Assembly (NCBI RefSeq): GCF_011064825.1
Contig: NZ_CP048751.1
Coordinates: 992,001-1,056,000, forward strand
Length of the DNA stretch: 64,000 bases
Reading direction: 5' to 3'
Source: Brevundimonas mediterranea
GTDB lineage: Bacteria > Pseudomonadota > Alphaproteobacteria > Caulobacterales > Caulobacteraceae
The translations under genes and the position numbers were made by a program. This document shows positions 46,443 to 55,157 of this stretch, piece by piece (position 1 is the stretch's first letter; the number at the start of each line of letters is the position of its first letter). The notes beneath the pieces were generated by a model. The model saw only the letters and a program-made list of their open reading frames with translations, did not search any database and had not been told where the DNA came from.

Positions 46443-46480
46443 TTGACCGTTCCACTGTTACAGCATAGTGGAACGGTCAT
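46443..46480 (+). promoter_or_regulatory. hisR/his operon promoter with a 12 bp palindromic operator
   Basis: GACCGTTCCACT (46445-46456) and AGTGGAACGGTC (46467-46478) form a perfect inverted repeat with a 10-base loop. TTGACC at 46443-46448 and CATAGT at 46465-46470 have 16-base spacing like -35 and -10 boxes, so the palindrome covers the promoter. Transcription would begin about at the ATG at 46479, i.e. a leaderless mRNA; no Shine-Dalgarno sequence is visible. Confidence 0.65.
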
Positions 46481-46769
46481 GACGACCCCGCCCGCCCGCG
46501 ACGCCCTCCATGACGCCCTGCTGTCGATGCAGACGCGCGCCGAGATGGACGCCTTTCTGGCCGATCTGTGCACCCCGGCGGAACTGCGCGCCTTCGCCGA
46601 GCGCTGGCAGGTGGCGCGCCTGCTCGACGCCGGCGGCAAATCCTATCGCGAGATCGCGGCCGAGGCCCACGCCAGCCCCACCACCGTCGTCCGCGTCGCC
46701 CGCTATCTCAAAGACATGCCGCACCAGGGCTACCGCCTCGCCCTGGACCGCCTGAAGAACACGAACTGA
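46479..46769 (+). CDS. hisR: TrpR/YerC-family repressor, probable regulator of the his operon
   Basis: 96 residues. All-helical TrpR-like protein with AEMDAFLADLCTPAELRAFAERWQVARLL and the helix-turn-helix SYREIAAEAHASPTTVVRVARYL. Members of the YerC/YecD group located upstream of hisG in alphaproteobacteria are thought to repress histidine genes. Here the palindrome overlaps its own promoter and the gene is only 10 bp from hisG, so autoregulation with the operon is likely. ATG 46479 directly follows the palindrome. Confidence 0.88.
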   Translation: MTTPPARDALHDALLSMQTRAEMDAFLADLCTPAELRAFAERWQVARLLDAGGKSYREIAAEAHASPTTVVRVARYLKDMPHQGYRLALDRLKNTN

Positions 46770-46779
46770 GTATCCGAAC

Positions 46780-47661
46780 ATGAGCACCGCCCAGGGCCGG
46801 CTTCGCATCGCCGTCCAGAAATCCGGCCGTCTGGCCGACCGCAGCCTCGACCTGATCCGCGACGCGGGTCTGAAATGGGTCAAGGGCCACAACGACCTAC
46901 TCTATCGGGTCGAGAATTATCCGATCGACCTGCTGCGCGTCCGCGACGACGACATCCCCACCTTCGTGGCCGACGGCGTCTGCGACCTGGGGATCGTCGG
47001 CGAGAACGTGCTGGAGGAAGGCCGCAACGGCGGACCCAACGCCTCCGTGGTCATGCCCCTGGGCTTCGGCCGCTGCACCCTGAAGATCGCCACCCCGCCG
47101 ACCCTGGCCTATGACGGCCCGGCCTCTCTGGACGGGCTGCGCATCGCCACCTCCTATCCCAAGATCCTGCGCCGCTTCCTGGACGAGCGGGGCGTAAAGG
47201 CGGACATCGTCGTCATGCGCGGCGCCGTCGAGGTCGCGCCCCGGCTGAAGCTGGCCGCCGCCATCTGCGACCTGGTCTCGACCGGCGCGACGCTGGAGGC
47301 CAACGGCCTGGGCGCCAAGGAGACGGTGCTGGAAAGCCAGGCCGTCCTGATCCAGTCCCCCGTCGCCCCCGAGCCCGGCCTGCAGCACCTGCTGGACAGC
47401 GTCATCGAGCGGATGTCCGGCGTGGTGTCCTCGCAGGGCGCCAAATACGTGATGCTGAACGCCCCGCGTTCGGCGCTGGATGAGATCACGGCCATCCTGC
47501 CCGGCGCCGGTTCGCCGACCGTCATGCCCCTGTCGGGTCGCGACGACGCCGTCGCCGTCCACGCCGTCTGCCAGGAGGCCGTCTTCTGGGAGACGCTGGA
47601 GAAGCTGAAGGCCGCCGGCGCCTCGGCCATCCTGGTCCTGCCCATCGAGAAGATGATGTGA
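46780..47661 (+). CDS. hisG: ATP phosphoribosyltransferase, long form
   Basis: 293 residues. First step of histidine synthesis: ATP plus PRPP to phosphoribosyl-ATP. Motifs: RLRIAVQKSGRLADRSLDLI, VCDLGIVGENVLEE, RIATSYPKILRRFLDERGV, the PRPP loop region ICDLVSTGATLEANGL and a C-terminal ACT-like regulatory domain (QGAKYVMLNAPRSALDEI, LPGAGSPTVMPLSGRDDAVAVHAV). The long form is catalytically independent of HisZ and feedback-inhibited by histidine. Overlaps the hisD ATG. Confidence 0.96.
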   Translation: MSTAQGRLRIAVQKSGRLADRSLDLIRDAGLKWVKGHNDLLYRVENYPIDLLRVRDDDIPTFVADGVCDLGIVGENVLEEGRNGGPNASVVMPLGFGRCTLKIATPPTLAYDGPASLDGLRIATSYPKILRRFLDERGVKADIVVMRGAVEVAPRLKLAAAICDLVSTGATLEANGLGAKETVLESQAVLIQSPVAPEPGLQHLLDSVIERMSGVVSSQGAKYVMLNAPRSALDEITAILPGAGSPTVMPLSGRDDAVAVHAVCQEAVFWETLEKLKAAGASAILVLPIEKMM

Positions 47662-48968
47662 TGAAACTGATCGACTGGTCTTCCCTCGACGCTGCCGGGA
47701 AACGGGCGGCCCTGGCCCGCCCGGCCCAGCGCACCGCCGGCGACGTTACGGACGTGGTCCGCACTATCCTGGACGACGTGCGCGCACGTGGCGGCGCGGC
47801 CGTCACCGACTGGTGCCTGAAACTGGACAAGGCCCCGCCCCGCCGCATCGCCATCACGCCCGAGGCCGTGGCCGAGGCGCGCAACGCCCTGCCCCCCGGC
47901 GACGTGCGCGCCCTGCGCATGGCGGCCGAGAATGTCCGCGTCTTCCACCAGGCGACCAAGCCGGAGGACACCCCCTTCATCGAGACCACCCCCGGCGTAC
48001 GCTCCAAACTGGCCTGGCGCCCCATCGCCTCGGCCGGTCTCTACATCCCCGGCGGCACCGCCCCCCTGTTCTCGTCCCTGCTGATGCTGGCCATCCCGGC
48101 CGGCGTCGCGGGCGTTGGCGAACGCGTCGCCGTCACCCCGCCGGACAAAAATGGCGGCATCCACCCCGCCATGATCCTGGCCGCCGCCGAGGCCGAACTG
48201 GACGCCATCTGGCTGATGGGCGGGGCCCAGGCTATCGCCGCCCTGACCTTCGGCGTCGAACTGGAGGACGGGATCATCCCCGCCTGCGACAAGCTGTTCG
48301 GCCCCGGCAACGCCTATGTCGCCGAGGCCAAGAAACAGGCGTCTGCTCTTCCGGGCGGCCCCGCCGTCGACATGCCGGCCGGCCCGTCCGAACTGATGGT
48401 CATCGTTGACCGCGACGCCGCGCCCGAGATCGCCGCCGCCGACCTGCTGAGCCAGGCAGAACACGACGCCGACGCCCAGGTCATCCTGGTCTCCACCAGC
48501 CGCGCCACCATCGACTACATCCTGTCGGAGGTTGAGGTTCAGGTCGCTGCGCTGCCGCGCGAAGCCATCGCCCGCGCCTCGCTGAACGAAGCCCGCGCCA
48601 TCCTGGTCCGCGACCTCGACGCCGCCGCAGAGGTCGCCAACCTGTATGGCCCCGAACACCTGGCGATCCAGATCGACGATCCCGAGCCCCTGGTGGATTC
48701 CATCAAGGCCGCCGGCGCCGTCTTCGTCGGCCGGTTCGCCGCCGAGACCCTGGGCGACTACGCGGCCGGCCCCAGCCACGTCCTGCCGACCGACGGCGGC
48801 GCCCGCACCCTGGGCGGCGTCACCACCGCCAGCTTCATGACCACCATGTCGGTCCAGCTGGTCAGCGAGGCCGGCGCCCGCGCCCTGGCCCCCATCGCCG
48901 CCCGCCTGGCCCGGATGGAGGGCCTCGAAGCCCACGCCCGCGCGGCGGATCTGAGGGCTGAAGGATGA
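47661..48968 (+). CDS. hisD: Histidinol dehydrogenase
   Basis: 435 residues from ATG 47661, which shares one base with the hisG stop (a GTG at 47658 is also possible). Last two oxidations of the pathway, histidinol to histidine, with NAD and zinc. Visible: GLYIPGGTAPLFSSLLML, IWLMGGAQAIAALTFG, KLFGPGNAYVAEAKKQ, DMPAGPSELMVIVD, LSQAEHDADAQVILVS, YGPEHLAIQ and GPSHVLPTDGGARTLGGVTTASFM (catalytic His and Zn ligands). Its stop overlaps an ATG (ATGA) that opens the frame across element C. Confidence 0.96.
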   Translation: MKLIDWSSLDAAGKRAALARPAQRTAGDVTDVVRTILDDVRARGGAAVTDWCLKLDKAPPRRIAITPEAVAEARNALPPGDVRALRMAAENVRVFHQATKPEDTPFIETTPGVRSKLAWRPIASAGLYIPGGTAPLFSSLLMLAIPAGVAGVGERVAVTPPDKNGGIHPAMILAAAEAELDAIWLMGGAQAIAALTFGVELEDGIIPACDKLFGPGNAYVAEAKKQASALPGGPAVDMPAGPSELMVIVDRDAAPEIAAADLLSQAEHDADAQVILVSTSRATIDYILSEVEVQVAALPREAIARASLNEARAILVRDLDAAAEVANLYGPEHLAIQIDDPEPLVDSIKAAGAVFVGRFAAETLGDYAAGPSHVLPTDGGARTLGGVTTASFMTTMSVQLVSEAGARALAPIAARLARMEGLEAHARAADLRAEG

Positions 48969-48984
48969 ACGTGTCCGCATCATT

Positions 48985-49103
48985 CCTCCCCCGTTGGGGG
49001 AGGGGGACCGCGTCTTCGCGGTGGAGGGGGCCAACCCCAGACACCGTGCGCGGATCAGCCCCCTCCACCGCCTGCGGCGGTCCCCCTCCCCCAACGGGGG
49101 AGG
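48985..49103. repeat. Double-palindrome element copy C (subfamily 1, 119 bp), between hisD and hisC'B
   Basis: Same length and layout as copy A: end hairpin CCTCCCCCGTTGGGGGAGG, inner pairing GGTGGAGGGGGC/GCCCCCTCCACC, 26-base centre. A 49-codon frame begins at ATG 48965 inside the hisD stop (ATGA), crosses the whole element and ends at TGA 49112-49114, overlapping the hisC'B ATG (ATGA). The final GGGGGAGG is seven bases before that ATG and is its only ribosome site. Confidence 0.88.
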
Positions 49104-49110
49104 ATTTCAA

Positions 49111-50535
49111 ATGACCCTGCCCGCCCCCTATCCCCCGCTGGTCTCCGGCGGCGACGGCTTGGATCGCTATCCCGGCGACGCCTCGGCCCTCGCCGCCCGA
49201 ATGGCCGCGATCTACGCCGTGCCCGCCGACCAGGTTCTGCCGGTGCGCGGCCTGACCCACGGGCTGGAGCTGGCCTATCGCCTCGCCGCCCGCGACGGCG
49301 GTTCGGTCGAGGCGCCCAAGGCCGAACCCTATGACAGTCTGGCCGCCATCTATCCGGCCAAGGGTGAACCCGCAGTCGTCGTCATCCGCGCCCTCGGCTC
49401 GCCCGAGGCCGTGGCCGAAATGGCCGCCCGCGTCGCCCCCGCCCTGCTGGTGGTCGACGAGGGCCTGATCGAGTTCTCCGACAGCGTCTCGGCCGCCACC
49501 GTCGTCGCCGACCAGCCGAACCTGGTCGTGCTGCGCAGCCTGTCCCTGGCCTATGGTTTGGCCGGCGCCCGCGTCGGCGCCGCCATCGCCCAGGCCCCGA
49601 CCCTGGCCCGCCTCGCCTCGGTGCTGGAGCCCTACGCCCTGCCCGAACCCCTGGTGCGGCTGGCGCAACAGGCGCTGGACCCGTCGCGGATGATCGAGAC
49701 CGCCGAGCGCATCGCCTCGGTCCGGCGCGAGCGTGAGCGGATCGCCCGCGAACTGGGCCGCCAGATGCCGGTCGAGCCCGGCGTCGGCCCCATCGTCATG
49801 GCCCGGCCGGAAGACCCCGCCGCCGCCCTGGCCGCCTTGGCTGCCTATGGCGTCGCGGCCGACCTGTCCGGCGAGCGCCTGCGCCTGCCCGTCTCGATCA
49901 AGCCCGAGATCAACGACCGGCTGCTGGCCGCCTTCGGCCTGACCCTCGCCAAGCGCCGCCCGGCCCGCGTCGGCCAGGCCGTGCGCGATACGAAGGAGAC
50001 CCGCATCGTCTGCGCCGTCGATCTGGACGCCCCCGGCCCCATCAGGATCGAGACCGGCGTCGGCTTCTTCGACCACATGCTGGAGCAGATCGCGGCCCAC
50101 GGCGGCTTCTCCCTGCGGCTCCAGTGCGAGGGCGACCTGCACACCGACCCGCACCACACCATCGAGGACAGCGCCATCGCCCTGGGCCAGGCGCTGAAAC
50201 AGGCGCTGGGCGAGCGCAAGGGCATCGCCCGCTACGGCTTCGTCCTGCCGATGGACGAGGCCAACGCCACCGTCTCCATCGACCTGTCCGGCCGTCCCTA
50301 TCCGTTGTTCGAGGGCGCGTTCGACACCCCCTTCATCGGCGACTACCGCACCGACCTGACGGCCCACGTCTTCCGCTCCCTGGCCGAGGCCATGGGCGCC
50401 GCCGTCCACATCAAGGTCACGGGCCAGGACGACCACCACAAGACCGAGGCCGTCTACAAGGCCTTCGGCCGCGCCCTGCGCCAGGCCATCCGGGTCGAGG
50501 GCGACGCGGTGCCGTCCACCAAGGGGGTGTTGTGA
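49111..50535 (+). CDS. hisB: Degenerate HisC-like domain fused to HisB (imidazoleglycerol-phosphate dehydratase)
   Basis: 474 residues. Residues 1-280 resemble a shortened histidinol-phosphate aminotransferase: DRYPGDASALAARMA, LPVRGLTHGLELAYRL, LLVVDEGLIEFSD, SLSLAYGLAGARVG. The PLP-binding lysine of the motif SKAYGLAG is Leu146, the Tyr of DEAYIEF is lost, and about 80 residues of the family core are missing, so transaminase activity is unlikely. Residues 295-474 are an intact HisB: ETGVGFFDHMLEQIAAHGGF, DPHHTIEDSAIALG and GQDDHHKTEAVYKAFGRAL, with the Mn-binding histidines. A functional hisC must lie elsewhere. The upstream frame runs on into element C, but ATG 49111 with GGGGGAGG is the clear start. 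Confidence 0.93.
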   Translation: MTLPAPYPPLVSGGDGLDRYPGDASALAARMAAIYAVPADQVLPVRGLTHGLELAYRLAARDGGSVEAPKAEPYDSLAAIYPAKGEPAVVVIRALGSPEAVAEMAARVAPALLVVDEGLIEFSDSVSAATVVADQPNLVVLRSLSLAYGLAGARVGAAIAQAPTLARLASVLEPYALPEPLVRLAQQALDPSRMIETAERIASVRRERERIARELGRQMPVEPGVGPIVMARPEDPAAALAALAAYGVAADLSGERLRLPVSIKPEINDRLLAAFGLTLAKRRPARVGQAVRDTKETRIVCAVDLDAPGPIRIETGVGFFDHMLEQIAAHGGFSLRLQCEGDLHTDPHHTIEDSAIALGQALKQALGERKGIARYGFVLPMDEANATVSIDLSGRPYPLFEGAFDTPFIGDYRTDLTAHVFRSLAEAMGAAVHIKVTGQDDHHKTEAVYKAFGRALRQAIRVEGDAVPSTKGVL

Positions 50536-50541
50536 TGAAAT

Positions 50542-50678
50542 CCTCCCCCGTCGGGGGAGGGGGACCGCGAAGCGGTGGAGGGGGCCGGCCCGCGCGCCGA
50601 CGTCCGACGCTCCGCACCTCGTGCGCCCTCGCCCCCTCCACCACGCTACGCGCGGTCCCCCTCCCCCAAGGGGGGAGG
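50542..50678. repeat. Double-palindrome element copy D (subfamily 2, 137 bp), between hisB and hisH
   Basis: End hairpin CCTCCCCCGTCGGGGGAGG, inner pairing around GGTGGAGGGGGC, and a 45-base centre shared in part with copy E (CCGCGCGCCG). A 50-codon frame begins at ATG 50535, whose A is the last base of the hisC'B stop (TGATG), and ends at TGA 50685-50687 overlapping the hisH ATG. The terminal GGGGGGAGG is five bases before the hisH ATG and is its ribosome site. Confidence 0.88.
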
Positions 50679-50683
50679 ATCGC

Positions 50684-51298
50684 ATGACCGAAGTCGCCGT
50701 CATCGCCTATGGCGCCGGCAATATCGCCTCGGTCCAGTTCGCGCTCGAGCGTCTGGGCGCCACCGTGCGCCTGACCGACGATCCCGCCGTGATCGCCGAG
50801 GCCGAACTGGTCATCCTGCCCGGCGTCGGCGCGGCCGGCTACGCCATGAGCCGCCTGTCCGAACTGGGCCTGATCGAGCCGATCCGCGCCTTCCCTCGCC
50901 CCCTGCTGGGCGTCTGCCTGGGCCAGCAACTGCTGTTCGAAACCAGCCAGGAGGGCGAGGCCGTCGATCTGCTGGGCTTCATCCCCGGCGCCGTGTCCCG
51001 GCTGGAGCCGGCGGGCGCCCTGCCCGTGCCGCATATGGGCTGGAGCCGGCTGACGCGCGACCGTGACGATCCGCTGCTGGAGGGGGTCGCCGACGGCGCC
51101 TACGCCTATTTCGTCCACGGCTATGTCTGTCCCGACGGCCCCGCCACCCTGGCCCGCGCCGACTATGGCGGCCCTGTCCCCGCCGTGGTCCGCGCCGCCA
51201 ACCGCTGGGGCTGCCAGTTCCACCCCGAACGCTCGGCCGAGGCCGGCGCGACCATCCTCAGGAACTTCCTGGGCCTGCCCGAGGATCCATCATGCTGA
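50684..51298 (+). CDS. hisH: Imidazole glycerol phosphate synthase, glutaminase subunit
   Basis: 204 residues. Class I glutamine amidotransferase that supplies ammonia to HisF. Nucleophile Cys in LLGVCLGQQLLFE, oxyanion strand VILPGVGAAG, catalytic His and Glu in CQFHPERSAEAG. N-terminus VAVIAYGAGNIASVQFALERLG. Its stop overlaps the hisA start by seven bases. Confidence 0.95.
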   Translation: MTEVAVIAYGAGNIASVQFALERLGATVRLTDDPAVIAEAELVILPGVGAAGYAMSRLSELGLIEPIRAFPRPLLGVCLGQQLLFETSQEGEAVDLLGFIPGAVSRLEPAGALPVPHMGWSRLTRDRDDPLLEGVADGAYAYFVHGYVCPDGPATLARADYGGPVPAVVRAANRWGCQFHPERSAEAGATILRNFLGLPEDPSC

Positions 51299-52023
51299 TC
51301 TATCCCGCCATCGACCTGAAGGACGGCGTCTGCGTGCGCCTGATGCACGGCAAGTTCGACCAGGTGACCCGCTATGACGAACAGCCGGCCACCCGTCTGA
51401 GCGCCTTCGCCGCAGAGGGGGCGGAATGGATCCACGTCGTCGATCTGGACGGCGCAGAGGCCGGCGAAGCCGTGCAGCACGCCCTGATCGGCGAACTGAC
51501 AAAGGCCATCGACGTCAAGATCCAGTCCGGCGGCGGGGTGCGCAGCGCCAACGACGTCGCCAAACTGCTGGACACGGGCGTCTCGCGCGTCGTCGTCGGT
51601 TCGCTGGCGGTGACCCAGCCGAATGATGTCGCCGCCTGGCTGAAGGGGTTCGGCGCCGAGCACATCACCCTGGCCTTCGACGTCAAGATCGAGGACGGCG
51701 TGCCCGTGCCCGCCCTGAAGGGCTGGACCCAGTCATCGGGCGTCGATCTGTGGACCGCCCTCGACCGCTATCCCAAGGGACTCTTCAAACACCTGCTGGT
51801 CACCGACGTGGGCCGTGACGGCGCCATGACCGGCCCCAATCTGGAGCTTCTGGCGGAAATCCGACGGCGGCGGCCGGACCTGGTGCTCCAGGCCTCGGGC
51901 GGGGTCTCGTCGCTGGACGACATCGCGGCGGTCAAGTCGCTGGGCTGCAACGGCGCCATCGTCGGCCGCGCCCTTTACGAGAACCGCTTCACCCTGCCCG
52001 ACGCCATAGCGACGGCGGCATGA
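51292..52023 (+). CDS. hisA: Phosphoribosyl-formimino-AICAR isomerase
   Basis: 243 residues. TIM-barrel ProFAR isomerase, Amadori rearrangement in histidine synthesis. Catalytic Asp8 in [18 protein letters not shown] and Asp in [16 protein letters not shown], phosphate loops QSGGGVRS and [21 protein letters not shown]. Overlaps hisH and lies 31 bp before hisF. Confidence 0.95.
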   Translation: MLIYPAIDLKDGVCVRLMHGKFDQVTRYDEQPATRLSAFAAEGAEWIHVVDLDGAEAGEAVQHALIGELTKAIDVKIQSGGGVRSANDVAKLLDTGVSRVVVGSLAVTQPNDVAAWLKGFGAEHITLAFDVKIEDGVPVPALKGWTQSSGVDLWTALDRYPKGLFKHLLVTDVGRDGAMTGPNLELLAEIRRRRPDLVLQASGGVSSLDDIAAVKSLGCNGAIVGRALYENRFTLPDAIATAA

Positions 52024-52054
52024 CGGCCCAGTCTTCAGCCAGGAGGGCGGTCCA

Positions 52055-52822
<768 letters not shown>

Positions 52823-52837
52823 TTCCTGACCCGCAAT

Positions 52838-52986
52838 CCTCCCCCCTTGGGGGAGGGGGACCGCCGCGCCTCTTGCGCGGTGGTGGAGGGGGCCCGCCCG
52901 CGCGCCGCCGCCCGATGTTCCACACCCCGCACGCCCTTACCCCCTCCACCACCCTTCGGGCGGTCCCCCTCCCCCAGAGGGGGAGG
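52838..52986. repeat. Double-palindrome element copy E (subfamily 2, 149 bp), between hisF and hisIE
   Basis: End hairpins CCTCCCCCCTTGGGGGAGG and CCTCCCCCAGAGGGGGAGG, inner GGTGGTGGAGGGGGC pairing, centre related to copy D. A 63-codon frame begins at ATG 52819 within the hisF stop (ATGA), stays open through the element and ends at TGA 53008-53010 overlapping the hisIE ATG. Here hisIE also has its own GAGGAGAGGA site after the element. Confidence 0.87.
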
Positions 52987-53006
52987 ATTTTTGAGGAGAG
53001 GATCCC

Positions 53007-53630
53007 ATGATCGACCCCGCTGCCATCGATTTCGAAAAAGGGAACGGCCTGGTTCCCGTCGTGGTGCAGGACGCCGCCACGCTTCAGGTCCTGACCCTGG
53101 CCTATATGGACCGCGCCGCCCTGGACGAGACGATCCAGTCCGGCGAGGCCACCTTCTTCTCGCGTTCGCGCGGCGGACGCTGGCGCAAGGGCGAGACCTC
53201 GGGCGACCGGCTGCACGTCGTCGGCATCACGGCCGACTGCGACAGCGACGCCCTGGTCCTGTCGGTCAACCCGGTCGGCGACGCCTGCCACCTGCACCGC
53301 ACCAGCTGTTTCGGCGCGGCCGACGCGCCGGGCCTGGGCCGCATCGCCCGGCTGGAACAGACCATCGCCGAACGCGCCGCCGCAGATCCGTCCGAAAGCT
53401 GGACCGCCAAACTGATGACCCAGGGCGTCAAACGCATCGCCCAGAAGGTCGGCGAGGAGGGCGTGGAGACCGCCTTGGCCGGCGTCGCCGGCCCGGACGA
53501 GGAACTCGCCAGCGAGGCTGCGGATTTGATCTATCACCTCTTGGTGCTTCTCCACGCCCGTAACATGGTGTTTCAGGACGTGCTGGACGTGTTGGCCTCG
53601 CGTGCGGAAGCGGGCAAAGCCCCCGGCTAA
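53007..53630 (+). CDS. hisIE: Bifunctional phosphoribosyl-AMP cyclohydrolase / phosphoribosyl-ATP pyrophosphatase
   Basis: 207 residues. The HisI domain (1-115) has VVVQDAATLQVLTLAYMD, FFSRSRGGRWRKGETSG, DCDSDALVLSVNPVGDACHLHRTSCF (zinc cysteines). The HisE domain (120-207) has LMTQGVKRIAQKVGEEGVETALAG and SEAADLIYHLLVLLHARNM, an all-alpha NTP pyrophosphatase with the EExxE/ExxD arrangement. Steps two and three of the pathway. Last his gene in the operon. Confidence 0.95.
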   Translation: MIDPAAIDFEKGNGLVPVVVQDAATLQVLTLAYMDRAALDETIQSGEATFFSRSRGGRWRKGETSGDRLHVVGITADCDSDALVLSVNPVGDACHLHRTSCFGAADAPGLGRIARLEQTIAERAAADPSESWTAKLMTQGVKRIAQKVGEEGVETALAGVAGPDEELASEAADLIYHLLVLLHARNMVFQDVLDVLASRAEAGKAPG

Positions 53631-53699
53631 GGCCCACCAAGACGAGGCCGAACCCTAAGGACGTGCATTCCCGCCCCGGGGATGATCGAGGAAATTGCG

Positions 53700-55157
53700 A
53701 TGGCGGCTCTCATTCTGTTCGGCGGCGGCGGCGATCTGGCGATGCGCATGCTGCTGCCTTCGCTCTATTTCCTGGAGCATGACGGCCTCCTGCCCGAGGA
53801 TCTGAAGATCATCGGCGCGGCCCGCTCCGAGGAGACCCCCGACGAATATGTGGCCAAGGTCCATGACGCCGTGAAGGCCAAGGCCGAGGCGGACAGGGCC
53901 TGGGACGACCACTCCTGGGCCAAGATGAAGGCCCGGCTCGACTATCTGGCCGTGGACGCCACCGATCCCGCCAGTCTGAAGGGCCTGAAGGACCGCGTCG
54001 GCGACGGCGAGGTCACCTCCTTCCTGGCCGTCTCGCCCTCGCTGTACGGCCGCATCGTCACGGCGATGAAGACGGCGGGCCTGGCCGAACGCAACTGCCG
54101 CATCGTGCTGGAGAAGCCGGTCGGCCGCGACCTCAAGTCCTTCCGCGAGATCGACGACGCCGTGTCCCACGCCTTCAGCGAGGACCAGGTGTTCCGCATC
54201 GACCACTATCTGGGCAAGGAGACGGTCCAGAACCTGACGGCGCTGCGCTTCGGCAACACCATCTTCGAGCCGCTGTGGAACAATCTGACGATCGACCACG
54301 TCCAGATCACCATCGGCGAGACGGTGGGCGTCGGCGACCGCTGGCCCTATTACGACGAGTACGGAGCATTGCGCGACATGCTCCAGAACCACATGCTCCA
54401 GCTGCTGTGCCTGGTGGCCATGGAGCCGCCGTCGGACCTGGATCCGGAATCGCTGCGCAACGAAAAGGTCAAGGTGCTGCGGTCCTTGCGGCCCATCACC
54501 CCCGAAGAAGCCGAACGCGTCAGCGTGCGCGGCCAGTATGTGGCGGGCGTGTCCGAGGGCAAGCCGGTCAAGGGCTATGACGAGGAGCGCGGCGCGGATT
54601 CCGACACCGAGACCTTCGTCGCCATCCGCGCCGACATCGACAACTGGCGCTGGGCCGGCGTGCCCTTCTTCATGCGGACCGGCAAGCGTCTGCCCGAGAA
54701 GCGCACCGAGATCGTCATCCAGTTCAAGCCCGTTCCCCACTCGATCTTCGACAATGAAGAAGGCGAGGCGCCGGCCAACCGCATGATCATCGAGCTGCAG
54801 CCCGAGGAAGACATCTCGCTGACGGTGATGAACAAACGCCCCGGTCTGGACAAGCGGATGCAGCTCCAGCCCATCACCATGAGCCTGTCGTGGGGCGTTG
54901 ACGGCAAGTCGGCCGCGCCGCCGCGCCGCCGCATCGCCTATGAACGTCTGCTGCTGGACGCCATGGCCGGCGACTCCACCCTGTTCGTCCGCCGCGACGA
55001 GGCGGAACAGGCCTGGAAATGGGTCGACGAGGTCGCCGAGGCCTGGGCCGAGTCCGGCCAGAAGCCCGACGAATATGTCGCCGGCACCTGGGGCCCCGAC
55101 AGCGCCGACATGCTGATGATGCGCACCGGCCGCGACTGGAACACGACCAATGTCTGA
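53700..55157 (+). CDS. zwf: Glucose-6-phosphate dehydrogenase
   Basis: 485 residues from ATG 53700, with GAGGAAA upstream. Oxidises glucose 6-phosphate to 6-phosphogluconolactone. NADP fold AALILFGGGGDLAMRMLLPSLY, VLEKPVGRDLKSFREI, the active-site segment RIDHYLGKETVQNL, GYGALRDMLQNHMLQLL-type helix, and FFMRTGKRLPEKRTEIVI. An in-frame ATG at 53682 is possible. First gene of the zwf-pgl-edd-glk operon for the Entner-Doudoroff route; eda is not in the window. Confidence 0.96.
   Translation: MAALILFGGGGDLAMRMLLPSLYFLEHDGLLPEDLKIIGAARSEETPDEYVAKVHDAVKAKAEADRAWDDHSWAKMKARLDYLAVDATDPASLKGLKDRVGDGEVTSFLAVSPSLYGRIVTAMKTAGLAERNCRIVLEKPVGRDLKSFREIDDAVSHAFSEDQVFRIDHYLGKETVQNLTALRFGNTIFEPLWNNLTIDHVQITIGETVGVGDRWPYYDEYGALRDMLQNHMLQLLCLVAMEPPSDLDPESLRNEKVKVLRSLRPITPEEAERVSVRGQYVAGVSEGKPVKGYDEERGADSDTETFVAIRADIDNWRWAGVPFFMRTGKRLPEKRTEIVIQFKPVPHSIFDNEEGEAPANRMIIELQPEEDISLTVMNKRPGLDKRMQLQPITMSLSWGVDGKSAAPPRRRIAYERLLLDAMAGDSTLFVRRDEAEQAWKWVDEVAEAWAESGQKPDEYVAGTWGPDSADMLMMRTGRDWNTTNV

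Noticed and set aside
48994..49110. N-terminal extension of the HisC'B frame into element C
   Set aside because: Encoded by the palindrome, without a start signal; ATG 49111 has the ribosome site and matches HisC-like N-termini.
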